From Amaurobius ferox (Eukaryota > Arthropoda > Arachnida > Araneae > Amaurobiidae), in the NCBI GenBank assembly GCA_951213105.1, contig OX578140.1, forward strand, positions 33,778,941-33,842,940: a stretch of DNA of 64,000 nucleotides, read 5' to 3'. The notes beneath the pieces are model-generated. The model had not been told where the DNA came from. It did no database searches and saw only the letters and a program-made list of their open reading frames with translations. Shown piece after piece: positions 46,141 to 56,900 of this stretch. How positions within the stretch are numbered: position 1 is the first letter of the stretch; each line of letters begins with the position of its first letter. Position numbers and translations under genes: made by a program.

Positions 46141-46203
46141 CTGGTGGTGGTGTTGGTGGTGGTGGTGTGTGTGTGTGTGTGTGTGTGTGGGGGGGGGGGG
46201 GGT
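46141..46203. repeat. (TGG)n-(TG)n-G13 tract
   Basis: CTGGTGGTGGTGTTGGTGGT runs into TG repeats and then an uninterrupted run of G (~46188-46201). The Val/Cys/Gly-rich frame across it is not a gene. Confidence 0.9.
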
Positions 46204-46479
46204 AGCTTGATTTTTCTCAATTATTATTTCTTCTGCTTATATATTTTATTACATAGCGTGTTTCCTTATTCTAAACTGTATTCGTTTTCCAAGCATGTAA
46301 CTTTAATGCATATGTTTTCATTTAATTCTTCGGGATAAAATAAGAGTTATTGGCAGTTTAAGCATCTTACACCCCTCTCTATTAATATTTCGGTCCCTTT
46401 AAAATTTATAGCCATTTAGTTTTAGCCAAATATAAAAACAACGGAATGAATCAAACAAATGTTAAAATCGCTAAAAATA
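46204..46479. other. AT-rich spacer
   Basis: Nothing recognisable is seen. Confidence 0.5.
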
Positions 46480-46740
46480 GGCGCTGTTTCGGTGATTCTA
46501 TGATTGAGGTTTATCTTACTAGCTTCGCAGTAATATATTACATATAAAACGAGCATTTAATGAATATTTTAAGCATATTTAGTTTTTTATTTCAGACTTT
46601 GACTGTTTTGCGGGCCATTTTGCAAAAAAGGTAGGATTTCAATTATTTTTTTAAATCCTATAAAATTTTAATCAGCAGCAGGGGAACCCACAGAAGACTT
46701 ATCTAACGCTTAAGAAATTTCATGGAATAGTTTTGCAACT
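46480..46740 (-). repeat. H2 repeat relic, minus strand
   Basis: Shares GAGCATTTAATGAATATTTT, a TTTGCGGGCCATTTTGCAAA block and a CTAATCAGCACCAGG-like block with 60970-61090 in the same order. The ends are gone. Confidence 0.6.
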
Positions 46741-46839
46741 ACAGCGAAAAATATTGTCATCTACATATGTAAAAATACAAAAAGTTTAATATCTGGAGAA
46801 TAATGAATCGTAGGGTAATGAGATTACTCTTATTCGTTT

Positions 46840-47175
46840 TATCGATAAAAATTATGTATAAAACAAACATTTGATTAATACATTTCAGTGTATTTAGTCT
46901 TATATTTCAGAATTTGCGATAGTTTTCAGAAAAAAAAAGCAGGTTGTATTTCCCCGAATCATATATTAATCTAATGAGCATCATGGCATCCCACAAGTGA
47001 TTTACCACCAAATTTTGTGAAATTCGGTCAATTAGTTTATGAGCCATATATTGCATATACGTACAGGCAGACACACACAAACACATAGATGTTACTTTAA
47101 AAATAGTTCTTGAGTGCTCGAAACGTGTAGATGCGTCAAAACCTCGAGTTGTAATTTTTGGCACAATTCACGGTG
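46840..47175 (-). repeat. H2 repeat relic, minus strand
   Basis: Matches 60950-61200: AATCTAATGAGCA, AATTTTGTGAAATTCGGTCA, an AC-rich tract (CAGACACACACAAACACA) and TCGAAACGTGTAGATGCGTC. The palindromic end is lost. Confidence 0.65.
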
Positions 47176-48859
47176 TAAGATAATCAAGTGAAAGAGCTTC
47201 GGATAATGTGACGTTCTTAAACATCCCACGCCAATAGAAGGCGCTTAACGTTAGGGTCTTATTTAAAGGGTGAAGAGCAACTTATATTACGGAAATTAAT
47301 ATATTTAGGTAGACAATACGTTTAGTCCTAAATAAATAATCTCACATTATTTACCACAAATGAGAGTTACTCTTTTGTTTATATTTTTACCACTTTGGAA
47401 TTGATTATACCGGTTTTCCGTAGCACATATCCCACCCACCCAAAGCTATCTCTTGATTATTACTTTTGTACATTTTTGCTTGAGTGTAAAAATTGTAAGC
47501 TCCAATTGCTTTGAAGAATGATTCCAGAAGATATGTTTATTAATTTATAGCTGTAGTTGTTTAACTATTAAGATATTTAAAATAAAACAAATCGGTGAAA
47601 TGATTAAGGGAATAAATAAATAAATAATTTGTCATTACGTCTGATGTTATAATAGCAAAAATTAAGCACACATCCACAACAGACGGTCTTTATTTTACTT
47701 CCTATAAGACGTACAAAAGAAAACATTGATAGGAATATTTCCTATCAATGCATTCTTTTTACAAAAATTTTTTGCCCTTTAAATTAAAAAAAATATATTT
47801 ATTAATATGCAATGTTGAAAGTTTTTTATTATATTTCTCCAAATGGTTAAAACTATATTTTTGTAGATTTTTACTATTAAATTATTATTTGAATTCATGA
47901 ATCAAAAAATGTCATATCAACACACTATCAAGTTCACATTATGGCATAAACTAAGCATAATACACATTCATTGTATATACGTTTCTTTCTAAGCAAGTAA
48001 ATAGAAACAAACAAAAAATATGCTATTTTCATAATAAAAGCTCCAATTCTTTACCAACATTTGGTGCCACAGACTCTTTGTTACTCTTATAACCAGAGAT
48101 ACAATTGGGCATAAAACATTTTTTACTCATTTTTATGATAGAAAAATTGTTTTTGCGCTTAAAAACAGAACACTCTCCATGTAAATGAATTGGATCTCTG
48201 GACTCTAAGGATAAACGCTACCTATTGGAATTTCTGTCAGGGGGGATCTTTAGGGTACAAGTTTTTAACATAGTGCCAAAGGAAAGTGCGTTCATCGAAT
48301 TATTTTACACCGTGACACAATTCCAATAATTTTTCTCTACTTTACCATGGAAAGTAAAATGGTCATTCTTGAAGTCATTTGCCTTATTTTCAAGTACTCC
48401 TCGAAGAAATCAAGATTCAAAACTTAAACACTCATTTGGATATCATGCGCAGTAGTATATTAAACCCATTTATAGACATTAAGAAGTCGGTAATAATTGA
48501 AGATCTTGTAATTTGCTGGTTTTGAACACAATTCACATGATTTTGTATATGAAATTTGAATGCTGTTTTTGGTTGTCTGATATTAGAATATCTGCGCTCT
48601 AAAAAATAATAATAGGATATTTATTATACGTAAGTTTTAACTCATTTATCACTTGGTTTTGTATGCTTGTCGCATGTGTTTATATAATTTTTCTCCTCCG
48701 TGCTGAGCCCTAAAATATCCGAAACCGGTTCGCTGATGCCTGTATTGTGAAAGCGTCATCATAAAATTTGCTCAAATTTACAGGATAATTGAATTAAAAA
48801 TGCAAATTGGTAAATTCAGCTTGATTTAAAACTTACCCCTGTTATTTTGTGCAATCAAA
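47176..48859. other. AT-rich non-coding stretch
   Basis: A perfect 13-bp-armed inverted repeat TAGGAATATTTCCTA-like element lies at 47731-47746 (GATAGGAATATTTCCTATCA). Nothing else is recognised. Confidence 0.5.
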
Positions 48860-48946
48860 CTCAATTTATTGAATTATGAGAGAAAATAAAGAAAATGAAT
48901 TTGAGCTTGTAGGGAATGCCATGTGCTGCCCATGTCAGACATTTTC
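48860..48946 (+). repeat. H2 repeat, 3'-end relic
   Basis: AAAATAAAG near 48885, then TGTAGGGAATGCCATGTGCT and GCCCATGTCAGAC parallel the 3' end of the H2 copy at 56100-56158. The hairpin remains as a palindromic ATG/CAT core. Confidence 0.55.
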
Positions 48947-49403
48947 TTATCAATAAAATGAGTTAGATAGATCAGCTCGAAATAGAACAATTTAATTTAG
49001 CAATTAATTCTAATAACTTTTGTTGACTAAATCGCTTGAGGACATTTTATAAGAGCATTTTGAAAAGTTATTTTCTTCACTGAAAAATAATATTTCAGAG
49101 GAATTGTAAGTAAAAGATTAATTGTTAATGTTGTCTCTAAATAGACCGGGCCTTGAAGTTATTTTGTCTGCAGATAATAAGAAATAATGACGTTTTATGT
49201 ATCCTAATGCCATTAATATTAAAACTCTTACTTTGATTAATATTTTTTCCAAAATAAATTATGTGAATTTGCAATTAGAAATAGTTAATGCTAATAGTTA
49301 ATAACATGCCAATAGTTAGGCTAATAATTAATACTATGTTAACCTTTTGTTTACGCATGAGATAGGGTCAATCCCAAACGAAGAATCTCTCAAAAAGACA
49401 GGT
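48947..49403. other. AT-rich non-coding stretch
   Basis: AATAGTTAATGCTAATAGTT and neighbours repeat loosely at 49280-49340. Nothing else is seen. Confidence 0.5.
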
Positions 49404-49467
49404 ATTTGACATACCCTATCCTAAACCCTAACATACCCTATCCCATTTGACATACCCTATCCCATTC
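49404..49467. repeat. ACATACCCTATCC repeats
   Basis: Three copies of ACATACCCTATCC with TTTG or AACCCTA spacers. It leads directly into the tandem palindromes. Confidence 0.85.
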
Positions 49468-49469
49468 AG

Positions 49470-49523
49470 CCCCCCTTTTGCAGGTATTGGCGTTCATGGA
49501 CGCCAATACCTGCAAAAGGGGGG
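49470..49523. repeat. 54 bp near-perfect palindrome
   Basis: CCCCCCTTTTGCAGGTATTG on the left is answered by CAATACCTGCAAAAGGGGGG on the right. The centre at 49496.5 is CATG. A single mismatched pair (T49494 against G49499) breaks symmetry. It would extrude a 27 bp-armed hairpin. Confidence 0.95.
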
Positions 49524-49544
49524 GTGATGCAGCTTCTCTACAGG

Positions 49545-49613
49545 TTTGGGATGATACAGCTTCTCTAATTGGCGTCCATGGACGCCAATTAGAGAAGCTG
49601 TTGTCATCCCAAA
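49545..49613. repeat. Second palindrome sharing the core of the first
   Basis: A perfect 44 bp palindrome (49557-49600): CAGCTTCTCTAATTGGCGTC, CATG centre, then the inverse. The arms extend with small gaps to TTTGGGATGA and TCATCCCAAA. The central ATTGGCGTCCATGGACGCCA is shared with the 49470 palindrome except for one base. Confidence 0.95.
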
Positions 49614-50384
49614 GTGCACATGTGACACAAGAGCGGCTAGATAAAATGAAAAATAAAATCGAAGAGAAGTGCATGAACTTATAGAATATAACTTTTATCC
49701 AAGCTATTCGAATCTATTAGTGCGTTTATATTTCTGCTTGGTTTAATATTTCATTTATTTTAGTTTCCGTTTGGCAGCGATTTTTCTCCTTTGTGACTAT
49801 GTAATTCTTTGGGAACTGAAAACCCTATTGTTTTAACAAGGTTGTTTCCGCTGCATTTTGGTACTGAAGATGAATATATTCTTGCTCTCGAAACTGATTG
49901 ATACCTCTAATAAAGTGGCGTAGGCAAGTGAGTTGAGGTGTCATAGCTGCCACATTGCCTGAGAAAACTTAATGGTTATAAATTCCATAATTCCACTAAT
50001 TTAACCAATTCGATTGATACATTTAACAGACAGAACTTTACGATGTGAAAGATCTTAGAGCGAGGGGTACTGAGACAATCATGACGGCAATAATAAGACG
50101 GCAATAAATATGACGGCAATGAGTAGGTGAAGGGAGAAGATATAATTACGAACACGTAACAGAAATCTATTGTTAGAATTTGAAGGTCTGGGTTGTTTAA
50201 ATTCAGAGACCTTGGCGACAAATTTGGCGAGTTTAAAAATTTTAGAGTTTTGTAAATTGGCTAAGAATATCACGAGTTACGTGTAGTTTTGCAGAACTTT
50301 CCATTTACAGTTTATAAGCTCGTCATCGTTCAGTTGGGTTGTTGATGTGATACGAGTATTTGGCGAATTCAATGCAGAACCCCC
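49614..50384. other. AT-rich non-coding stretch
   Basis: Short GGCAATAATAAGACGGCAAT-like tandem at 50095-50122 (three copies of ATGACGGCAATxA). Otherwise nothing is recognised. Confidence 0.5.
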
Positions 50385-50935
50385 TTTCGTGCCATCTGCC
50401 AGTTTGCGAGTTGAGCAAAGCGAGCGCTTTCCGAAGCCACCCTACTCGTAAAGTGAATCACGGAGGTTAGCTAGCGTAGCGAGTAAAATGAGTGATGCCG
50501 CGTGAGGTAAAAGAGCTGGCGAAACGAGATCCGGGGTTTGGTGAGCGTCAAAGAACAAGAGGTGAAGTTCTAACCGACGTATTACGCCTGCGGTGAGCTC
50601 CAGCGATTAACATCAGACAGTGAATAGGAACAGAGACCGCGAGGCCTGGGGATGGCGAGCGACAGTGAGCAGAGATACAGAGGTGGGTGGGTTAAGACAG
50701 CTAGCAAATCGAGCTCCGAGTTTGGTGAGCGCCAATGAATAAGGGGCGGACCCTAATGGACGTATTACGCCTGCGTAGCAGGCGGTACGAAAGCGTTCGC
50801 GAGAGCTCAAAGAGAGCCAGAAAGTAGGAGGCGAAGCCTCAAGACTCACAAAGAAAGTGAGTTACGGGATTGGTGAGCGTAGCAAACAGGGGCTGAAGTC
50901 TCCTAGTTAATTCTGATAGATAAGTGTAAATTAAA
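50385..50935. repeat. GC-richer repeat block
   Basis: Base composition changes sharply from ~30% to about half G+C. Two direct copies of a ~190 bp module are visible. One starts GAAACGAGATCCGGGGTTTG (50520), the other AAATCGAGCTCCGAGTTTGG (50706). Both run on through GTGAGCG, AACAAGAGGTG or AATAAGGGGCGG, and GACGTATTACGCCTGCG. The 3' end GTAGGAGGCGAAGCCTC parallels 22001-22020. It has no protein-coding appearance. Confidence 0.8.
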
Positions 50936-51180
50936 TTTTAGATTCGCGATACGTTTGAATTAACATCCACGCTGTACTTCTGTATGCTCTTCGAGAACAA
51001 AATATATTATTTTATTAAAATTTACACTATTTTCCATAACCCAATCTCTTTTATAGAGCGCTACCACCTTTTTTATTCTATTTTTATTCTCAGGGGGAAA
51101 CACCTTCTAATAGTCAGTCAAACCATCAAAAACTGTTTGCTGAATATTATTTAGAAAAATAATCCGTTACGGAAACTATT
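50936..51180. other. AT-rich spacer
   Basis: Nothing recognisable is seen. Confidence 0.5.
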
Positions 51181-52944
51181 ACTTTCCTTACATACATAGC
51201 ATAATATAATAAGGAACGTTTTGTAACGGGGCCAAAAATTCGAATTCAAATTTTCGACTGTAGAATACGTTTCAATCATCCCTGAACACGAATCAGACGT
51301 TTTTGAAGTAATGTCTGTGTGTGTGTGTGTGGGGGGGGGTGCGTATCAGTGGGTCTGTGAAGACGATATCTCACTAACGAATCAAGCGATACGAACAAAA
51401 TTTGGTACAAAAGTTACAATCAGTGAATGCTGGAAGCCTATTGTTTTTACACGTAATCAAATGTTCAGAACTCTTATGAATTTTGAAATGAAAATTTAAA
51501 AAAATTATCCAAAAATTAAACATTCAATAAAGTTACGTAAATAATCATTTCTTATGTAATTTTTCATTAGAAAACGATTGGCATAAACTTTAGAACGCTA
51601 GCATGAACCGTTCTTGAGATATTGCACATATTTCAAATAAATGTATCAAAAAGTCACATAAAATTAAAAAAGAATTAACTGTTGTGAAATCTGTTCACTT
51701 TTCATATGTGATAATATGAGATAAATTTATTAGCTTCTCCTAGATCTAGCTCGATACATTCACGAGAGAAAACACTTTGGGTAATAGCTTTGTAATTTGA
51801 CGCCATTAGTCATTTATCTACCATAAGACTAACCTATTTCTCCCTAAACAATGCTTGGCCAAATTTTGGCTGCGAAGTTGGGGGAATATCGCCAACTTGA
51901 CGACCTTTTTAAATGCCATCAAATTGACGAAAATATCGCCAAATTGATAAAAATGCTACCAAATTGATAAAAATGACGCTAAATCAATGAAAATGAAGAC
52001 TAACTGATGAAAATCCAATATCTTGAAAAGAATAAGAATCTAGTATAAGAGAAGATACTTTGGGTAATAGTTTTGTATTTGGATGCCATTGGTCGTTTAT
52101 CTGCTGTAAGAATAACTTATTTCTTTGACCATACTGCTTGACGAATTTGACGGAATATCGCCGATTTGGCGAGTTTTTGAAATGTTGCCAAATTGTGAAA
52201 ATTGATAAGAATGACGCTAAATCCTTGAAAATGATGACTTATTGATTAAAATTCAATATTCTGGAATGAACATAAGACTCTACCATAAGACTCCGTCTGT
52301 AACGCTTGGCAAAATTCTGGCGACGAATTTTGGCGGCGTATCGCCAAATTGGCTACTTTTTTTAATTTTTGCCTAATTGACGAAACTGTTGCCAAATTTA
52401 TTAAAATGTTACCAAATTGATAAAAATGTTGCCAAATTGATAAAAACGACGCCAAATAGGACGCAATATTTTGCAAATTTTTAATTCCGTCATATGATGG
52501 GCGTATCTTTTATTATATAAGATATGCCCTTCTAAATATCGCCGAATATAGCGATATATCTTCTAAATATGGTATATATATATATCTTCTAAATTTGGCC
52601 CCACATTGATGAAAATATCGTCAAAATTGCAAAAATGACGCCAAGGTAATGAAAATGACGCCTAATTGATGAATTTATTATTAAAAGATTTAAATATATG
52701 AACTATATCATTTATTGAGGATGTTATCAATATTGATAATTGTCAGAGTTGCGCAAAATATAAGCTAATTGGGTACAAAATAGTTTTAGATGTTGTTATC
52801 CCAATGTATAATTTACCGCGCCAAATGTACAATTTAACGTTATAAACACTGCGCCGTGGATCTTTTCATTAATTTTTCATCGTTAAAGAAGTAAATGCAT
52901 TGCATTATATATGGAAAGTCATGTGCTACACACATCAGATTTTT
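51181..52944 (+). mobile_element. H1 repeat, enlarged copy (1.76 kb)
   Basis: The 5' palindrome has decayed (ACTTTCCTTACATACATAGC ... AAGGAACGT). The TG tract at 51314-51340 ends in a G9 run. The second half is expanded: the module starting GATACTTTGGGTAATAGTTT, through TTATCTGCTGTAAGAATAAC and the GCCAAATT core, appears at 51767, 52043 and (partly) 52285. An extra (ATAT)n block lies at 52570-52582. The 3' end TTGCATTATATATGGAAAGT with CACACATCAGATTTT is retained. Confidence 0.85.
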
Positions 52945-53404
52945 TTTAATAATATTAGTATGAAGTATAATAAATTAAATAAACCATTTTGGTAAAACCT
53001 ATTAAGTTCCGATAAAAATGAAACCTTTTCTTGTATTTTACGCTCTACTTTTGATTAGAAACTTCTAAACATCTTAAGTCGCGGGAGACGGAGTAAATCT
53101 TGGAAGAAATGTGACAGGAAAAAACAGACGTGTGGAAGTGTGTAACGGAAGTCACATAATGTTGTAACAAATATACAATAATAAACTATTAAAATGGAAG
53201 ATATAGATTATTTTACGTTAGTGTCACATTGAAACTTTCTTCTTAAGTTTATTTAGAGTTTAAAAAATGAATATAATGTTTTTTTTCTTTGTTTTAATGT
53301 GCATGGGCATACGTTTAATTTTATAATAGAACTAATGTTTAAACCTGTCAAAGGCATAAAAACTAATTCTAAAAAATTAACGATTTTTTGAATACGTTTA
53401 ATTT
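52945..53404. other. AT-rich non-coding stretch
   Basis: Nothing recognisable is seen. Confidence 0.5.
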
Positions 53405-53655
53405 TGTTTAACAATATAAGACCCTAAGCGTCAAAAATAATTATCTGCATCGAAAATTAACTCAGTTAGGTTTTATATGTTGTTACACGATACTGAAAGA
53501 TATAAGGCTTTTAGCGTTAAAAATAATGGCCTGTATCAAAAATTGGCTCAATTAGGTTCTGTTCCGTAGTTGTACAATACTTAAAATATAGTATCCTTAG
53601 CGTAAAAGATAATCACTTTTATCAAAAATTGGCTCATTTAGGTTATATCCAGTTG
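53405..53655. repeat. ~95 bp tandem repeat, about 2.5 copies
   Basis: AGCGTCAAAAATAAT and AGCGTTAAAAATAATGGCC recur with period ~95, followed in each unit by a TCAAAAATTGGCTCAATTAG-type block and TTCTGTTCCGTAGTT. It is the same family as 4795-5290. Confidence 0.75.
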
Positions 53656-54140
53656 ATGCCCAGTGGGCAAAGTTTCAGACACCTTGGTTATCGGCAGGTC
53701 TGACGAACCGAACTCCTCCCCATTTCTTCGCTCTGGAGGAAAAATTGAATACTCGTCTACATAGATCTTTGCAGACTTAAGCTGTCGACGACGAGACAAA
53801 ATTGTCTCGTCGTCGACAGCTTAAGTCTGCAAAGATTTAGCCTTCAAAGTTAGTGGAGGTCATCGGAAGGGCCTGGAACGTTTTTTTGATCTCCCCCCTC
53901 CTATATTTACTTTCCTCGGTGGGAGAATCAAAGATCTTATACCGTTAGATTCTGTCCCGTGATCAATACAAGAAGTGTGTAAAGATTTAGACCAAAAGTC
54001 ACCGAGAGGTATTTGTAGGCTCGAGAAAAACTTCTCGAAAAACAGAAAAAGACCCCACATTCTCTACTTTCGGGGGAAGGTGTCGAGAATCCAGCATCTT
54101 TAGGTTCTGTCCTGTGATTTATACTATAAATGTGCAGCAA
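53656..54140. repeat. Family G repeat region, ~140-150 bp units
   Basis: GCAAAGATTTAG is seen at 53829, at 53980 (as GTAAAGATTTAG) and at 54135. Each is preceded by a TTAGGTTCTGTCCCGTGAT-type block and followed by a GAAAAACTTCTCGAAAAACA-like or GGAACGTTTTTTTGAT segment. The unit is diverged but the order is constant. Confidence 0.7.
53765..53836. repeat. 72 bp near-perfect inverted repeat
   Basis: Two 35 bp arms, ATCTTTGCAGACTTAAGCTG ... CGACGAGACAA and its exact inverse, are separated by only AA (53800-53801). The right arm continues outward as the normal family G sequence (GCAAAGATTTAGCC), so the left arm is likely an inverted duplicate of it. Confidence 0.95.
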
Positions 54141-54508
54141 AGATTTAGTTTTCTAGGTCACTTTTGGGGGGGTCTAAAAAGACAAAATTGCTTTAGACAA
54201 GTATTATATACTTTTTTAAAGTTTTTAAATAAAACAATATATTATAGCTTCAATAATATAAAAAAATCAAGGTGTCAGTCAATAAGCATTTCAAACTATT
54301 ATATAAATTTAATCATTTTTCGCTCCTTTCCCTTCTCTGCTTTTATTCTAAAATGTTTTAATTTGGATGGAAAATTATATTGTCCATAATCAGATACTGC
54401 ACTGCTTTACCTGTTCCTTGTATTTGGATTCGCAACACACCAAACACTACATATTATAAATTCAACAAATGTTTATCGATTAAAAATCGAAATAAGTTAA
54501 TCAATAAT
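54141..54508. other. AT-rich non-coding stretch
   Basis: Nothing recognisable is seen; the 91-residue frame at 54114-54389 has no family likeness. Confidence 0.5.
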
Positions 54509-54634
54509 CTATTAAGAATCGAATTGGGATAATCGATTCAAAACCAAATTGGGATAATCGATACAAAATCGAATTGTGATAATCGATTCAAAATCAAATC
54601 GAATTGGGATAATCGATTCAAAATCGAATTCACT
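54509..54634. repeat. ~26-31 bp tandem repeat built on AATCGAATTGGGATAATCGA
   Basis: Four copies of AATTGGGATAATCGATTCAA (one with TACAA, one GTGATAATCG), with AATCGAATT or AACCAAATT between them. ATCGATT is self-complementary and occurs in each copy. Confidence 0.9.
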
Positions 54635-55369
54635 TAATGAAGAATCAATTAAGAATAATTAGACTAATCGATTAAGAACAGCATTTAAGAATCTAGAACT
54701 TAATACTTTAATGCACTATTTCAGATTTTCGAAAAGATAAAATTTAATGTGCTAAGCAAAAGAAATTAAACGTATTTCACTATTTTTCTCTTTAATCAAA
54801 AAACAATAAAAACAGATAGGCTATTTGGAACTCCTAACTTTTATGACGCAAAAGAAGAAAGAAAAACGGCGTTAACTACCTTGTTCGATATAATGAAATA
54901 ACGCTTCCTCAAGCATGGAAAAGTTCTAAAATAATCTCCACTTTTATTTCTTTCCCCAAGTTCGTAGAAGTTCTTTTTACAGATCGCAGCTTTCGCTTTC
55001 TTCTTCACACGCACAATTAAATTAAAAAGAAGTGGCTGAAATTCTAAACTCGATAAATGAGATCTTAGGTTCTCTATTACGTTCAGAAAGAAAATAAATT
55101 TCAGATGATCTCGATGAGATATCAAAATGATATTTATTTAGTTTTATAATAATGTCAGTTCGGATGAATATATTTAAAATCGTGTAAAATGCGTTTTCTT
55201 AAAATGAGGTAATCAGCAAAGAGAAAAATGTAAGCGAAATGTAATTGTACAGTCTTGCTAACTTGGGATCGTAAACTTGGGATAAAGCCCAAATTGCATT
55301 ACTGAAAACATGGATAAGGTGGAATAGTAAGATGTAATGAAAGCTGGCTCAAACTATTTCATTCTTTTT
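54635..55369. other. AT-rich non-coding stretch
   Basis: Nothing recognisable is seen. Confidence 0.5.
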
Positions 55370-56158
55370 ACTTTCCCTGCAATACATGGTAATGTACAGG
55401 GGAAGCATTGGAATTATACCGAAAATCATAACTCGAGTTTTCAACGGATCTACATGTTTCGAGGCCTCTAGAATACGATAAAACCATTTTTAACGTGACG
55501 CCTGTGTGTGTGTGTGTGTTTGTGTGTGTGTTTGTCTGTGTGTGTCTGTCTGTGTGCGTGTCTGTGTGTCTGTGCAGATTTTGTATCCATTCTAACTGAA
55601 AAACTAAGGGACCGAATTTCATAAAATTTGGTAAGTCACTTGTGGGCGAATCTGGTGCTGATTAGTTTTGGGGACGATTCGGAATAAAAGAACCCGCCTT
55701 TTTTTTAAATGGCCCTCAAAAATTGCCTGTATCCACGCTAGCTGAAAAACTAATGGACCGAATTTCACAAAATTCGGTAGATAGTCGCTTTTGGGTCACT
55801 CTGGTGCTGATTAGATATTGGTACGATTCGGAAAAATAACTTGCCTTTTTTTGCGAAATGGCCCGCAAAAATCTTCAAAATCTAAAATAAAAACTACGTG
55901 TGCTTAAATATATCCATTAAATGCTTGTTTAATACGTAATTTTTAACGAAGAAAAGAATAAGACCAATCCCATTACACTAGGATTAGCCGTTCTCGAGAT
56001 ATTTTAGTTTTTTCGTATTTTCTCTACTCCAACTTTGAAATAAGTCCAGTTACCTAATGAGAACGAAAATTGAATTAAAAATGAATTAAATTTAATTAAA
56101 ATAAAGAGAAAGTCGATATAAGTCTGCAGGGAAAGTCATGTGCTTCCCACATCAGATA
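55370..56158 (+). mobile_element. H2 repeat, full-length copy
   Basis: It has the same architecture as H1 but a different terminal word. The 5' palindrome is ACTTTCCCTGCAATACATGG/TAATGTACAGGGG. The block CAACGGATCTACATGTTTCGAGG follows, then a TG/TC microsatellite (55502-55575) and two tandem ~115 bp modules each with GACCGAATTTCA(C/T)AAAATT(T/C)GG and CTGGTGCTGATTAG. Next comes GCCGTTCTCGAGATATTTTA. The 3' end is CTGCAGGGAAAGTCATGTGC with TTCCCACATCAGAT. A T-run precedes it. Confidence 0.87.
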
Positions 56159-56244
56159 TTTTATTATTGTAATAGTATAGTCTCTATTATTTCCTTTTGC
56201 GATGAAGATAGCTATTATATTTTTATTTTCTCATACTTTCTCAT
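56159..56244. other. Short AT-rich spacer
   Basis: Nothing recognisable is seen. Confidence 0.5.
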
Positions 56245-56900
56245 ACATACGTTTAGAGATATTATTGTTTTTATAAAAGTTTTGATATCGAGATTTTGAT
56301 GTCAATATATGTTTTAAGACCTCTTGAATACGTTTTGACTAATTTTGGAGTGATGTCCGTCCGTCTGTCTGTGTGTCTGATATATCTGGTCGGTTTCCTG
56401 TGTGCACGATAACAACCACTAATATTAATGGATATTCACAAAATTTTATATCCAGCTTTGTTACAAAAAAAAAAATCTAGAACTAGATAGGATTTTTTTA
56501 AATTTGAGCGAAAGCTCCGAAATTGATTCGAAATTTTGTATTTTTTTAACATGGCAGCATATGTCAAAATTTGACATAATCATGCATAAGACGGTTTATT
56601 TATGGCTTAGTGATCACTAGACTTTATAGTTTCAATCATTGTGAAAAATAGCATAATTTCTTTGTTCGTGACGTTATCATCTCCCTTAGGGGGGAAAGTT
56701 ACCTCCCTGGAGTATATTGTCAAGTATGTTATCAATCGAAAGATTTTTTAAGCCCTTTAAAGTGAAAGGTAACACGTTATATTTACAATCATTATGATCC
56801 ACGCTACCAATTTATCAAAACTTTTCTTATAAAATAAAAAAAAATGAATTCTGGTATGAGAAAGTTGAGGGTTGATCGACACTCTAGTGAATTTAAATGT
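56245..56900 (+). repeat. Repeat family E, longest copy
   Basis: Contains GAGATTTTGATGTCAATATA, TGTCCGTCCGTCTGTCTGTG, ACTAATATTAATGGATATTC, AAATCTAGAACTAGATAGGA, TGACATAATCATGCATAAGA, a G-run segment, AAAGATTTTTTAAGCCCTTT and ATTCTGGTATGAGAAAGT. Partial copies lie at 19901 and 40512. No ends with target duplications were identified. Confidence 0.75.

Noticed and set aside
49404..49467. Telomere-like CCCTAA words next to ACATACCCTATCC
   Set aside because: Only one CCTAAACCCTAA stretch; the period and unit do not fit TTAGG or TTAGGG arrays.
49438..49684. Open frames of 68-78 residues on both strands
   Set aside because: Both run through the tandem palindromes, whose symmetry opens frames on both strands alike.
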